In this document: positions 62,661-64,000 of the stretch, piece after piece
How the letters are laid out: each line of letters starts with the position of its first letter
How positions within the stretch are numbered: the first letter of the stretch is position 1
Assembly: GCF_016616095.2 (NCBI RefSeq)
Contig: NZ_CP067089.2
Span: forward strand, 992,001-1,056,000
Source: Breznakiella homolactica
GTDB lineage: Bacteria > Spirochaetota > Spirochaetia > Treponematales > Breznakiellaceae
Direction of reading: 5' to 3'
DNA length: 64,000 nucleotides
Notes under the pieces: generated by a model
Told to the model about the DNA's origin: nothing
Databases searched by the model: none
The model's input: the letters and a program-made list of their open reading frames with translations, nothing else
Made by a program: the position numbers and the translations under genes

Positions 62661-64000
62661 TCATTCGACAATTTCACTTATACCGGAATTCGCCGCCCTG
62701 GTATAAAAAAAGAAACGTACCAGCGCTTCCGTGAGGAAGGTGCCGGCCACGACCCAGCCCCCTATGCTGGTATAGTAATAAATATTGGCATCCCTGTACA
62801 AACTGTCCGTGGCGGTACCGTTGGCGGAAGCCTGGTTATACCCGTTTATGCGGGCCGATGCGATTCCGTTGAAGAGGATTGCCACGGGCAGCGCGATCCA
62901 GAAACGGGCAAAGGCTCCGTAGAATTTGCGGCGCAGGGTTTCCACGGATTTGTTCTCCGGGATATTCGGATCCATGGGATGAAGAACCGTTGAAGCGGTC
63001 TGGCCGCGGAAAACCACCGAGGTGGTTTTACCGTCCGGAGTTTCTACCATTACATACTCAAAGCGGTCACGGGGAACATCGAGCACCATGGGGGTGTCAC
63101 CGATATACAGAGCTCCCCGGTACACCGACGCACGTTCCCCCTCGGCGATTTCAATGCCGAAGGCTTCCATCATAAGAGGAGTCAGTTTGAAGTGGAGCTC
63201 CACAATTTCTCCGGGGTCCATATTCACTTCAGCGAAGGCGCTTTCGTAATTTGGGGCAAAAGCCTGGACACTGGTTTCCCCGGGGAACTGGTCCATGGCG
63301 CCGGTGGAACCCCTTCCGGCAAAGGAATCGTTGATTACGATTACCGAGTTTTCCGGTTCCGCGAACACCCGGATGGAAGCCGGCACAGTTCCGGAAACCA
63401 TGGCTGTCATTCTGCCTGATAAATCCATCAGCGCGGCATCCTGGTCCTCCGCGGAAAAAAGCGCGTAATCTTCATAAATATATTCCTGGGCGTAAAGGGC
63501 GTATATCCTCAGGGTAACGTAGATACGGCCGTGAAATTCGGAAACCTCCGCGGCAAGAAAGCCGTCGGCCTTCTGATCCCTGCAGAAGCCGTACTCTCTG
63601 CCGGGCTCCGGAGGCGCGGGGTAATTCCCGGACAGATTGCCTTCGGTCAGGACAAAAGAGGGAATTTTCTCAATCAGCGGAAAGGTATGTTCCGCCTCCA
63701 GAAGGGCTTCTTCGAGCTGGGTAATTTCCTGTTCCAGCTTTTTAAGATTCTGCCGGTACTGCCAGTTTTTTTCACCCATAAAAAGCAGATTGTCCCGTTC
63801 CTGCCGTTTTTTTACCAGGGCCTGGGCTGCTTCGGTATGGGCGGCATTCCAGGCATAGTCCTTATAGAAACCGTATTCATCGGCGGGTCTGACCCGATGG
63901 TCCAGGTCACGGAGGTCTTTTACCAGAGTGCGGCTCACGAGGTTCCCGATGATTCGCTGGGATGGGGAGAGCGCTTCGGTATTAATAGCGGTAATACACA
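62661..64000 (-). CDS. PEGA-domain envelope protein (5' end outside window)
   Basis: The 3' part of a gene. The frame stays open to the window edge (reading ITAINTEALSPSQRIIGNLV before the internal GTG at 63938), so the start lies beyond 64000. About 100 residues of helical/coiled region are followed by a TolB-like section, two PEGA-type beta segments (IRVFAEPENSVIVINDSFAG; RGALYIGDTPMVLDVPRDRF) and two C-terminal helices (FARFWIALPVAILFNGIA; YYYTSIGGWVVAGTFLTEAL). Probably a cell-envelope protein. The name of the family beyond PEGA is unknown. Confidence 0.72.
   Translation of the reverse strand, partial: CITAINTEALSPSQRIIGNLVSRTLVKDLRDLDHRVRPADEYGFYKDYAWNAAHTEAAQALVKKRQERDNLLFMGEKNWQYRQNLKKLEQEITQLEEALLEAEHTFPLIEKIPSFVLTEGNLSGNYPAPPEPGREYGFCRDQKADGFLAAEVSEFHGRIYVTLRIYALYAQEYIYEDYALFSAEDQDAALMDLSGRMTAMVSGTVPASIRVFAEPENSVIVINDSFAGRGSTGAMDQFPGETSVQAFAPNYESAFAEVNMDPGEIVELHFKLTPLMMEAFGIEIAEGERASVYRGALYIGDTPMVLDVPRDRFEYVMVETPDGKTTSVVFRGQTASTVLHPMDPNIPENKSVETLRRKFYGAFARFWIALPVAILFNGIASARINGYNQASANGTATDSLYRDANIYYYTSIGGWVVAGTFLTEALVRFFFYTRAANSGISEIVE

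Overview
The window reads as one continuous stretch of spirochaete chromosome. The best evidence is a long motility operon in the gene order typical of Treponema and Borrelia (flbB-fliK-flgD-flgE-flbD-motA-motB-fliL-fliM-fliY-fliO-fliP-fliQ-fliR-flhB-flhA-flhF-flhG-...-fliA-fapA). It includes the spirochaete collar protein FlbB and a hook protein carrying the Cys/Lys pair used for the spirochaete lysinoalanine crosslink. The base composition is fairly GC-rich for a treponeme (my impression, not computed), which would fit the termite-gut treponeme lineage; that placement is inference. I saw no insertion sequence, prophage, CRISPR array or plasmid gene.

Layout. 1-3.4 kb: a membrane-bound class III nucleotide cyclase, a tRNA-Phe gene with its own promoter and terminator, and a beta-barrel-like exported protein. 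3.4-25 kb, all on the minus strand: the motility operon, running from flbB near 24.9 kb to two small spirochaete proteins near 3.4 kb. It encodes hook and rod-cap assembly, the stator, the switch, the type III export gate, polar-number regulators FlhF/FlhG, the sigma-28 factor and FapA. Three of its wider gaps carry stem-loops. 25.0-25.5 kb holds two large fold-back repeats; a third copy lies at 43.4 kb. 25.5-29.1 kb (+): a small exported barrel-like protein, an MTA/SAH-type deaminase and an NhaC-type antiporter. 29.1-32.9 kb (-): a pseudouridine catabolism cluster in which the PfkB kinase is fused to a zinc-ribbon/methyltransferase-like region, followed by psuG and a metallophosphoesterase. 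32.9-37.7 kb (+): a soluble hybrid histidine kinase followed by a five-helix membrane protein that I recognise as IgaA-like. Its 3' end is out of frame by one base at a GGGG tract.

37.7-48 kb: gpmA, recQ, two exported proteins (TolB-like; beta-propeller plus HEAT), rdgB, two membrane transport-type proteins and a PcrA/UvrD helicase. 48-52 kb (-): a helicase-exonuclease pair of the MrfA/MrfB (YprA/YprB) type coupled to a GNAT acetyltransferase. 52-57 kb: glgC, an FAH-family enzyme and clpC. 57-64 kb (-): a LolCDE-type lipoprotein release system, an exported YD/MORN-like protein, ftsY and a PEGA-domain protein whose 5' end lies outside the window.

Most interesting points: (1) the hybrid kinase next to an IgaA-like protein, a possible spirochaete counterpart of the enterobacterial IgaA-Rcs envelope-stress circuit; (2) the fused PsuK; (3) the three-copy fold-back repeat family with compensatory stem changes. 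All family calls rest on reading motifs by eye and from memory; no database search was run.
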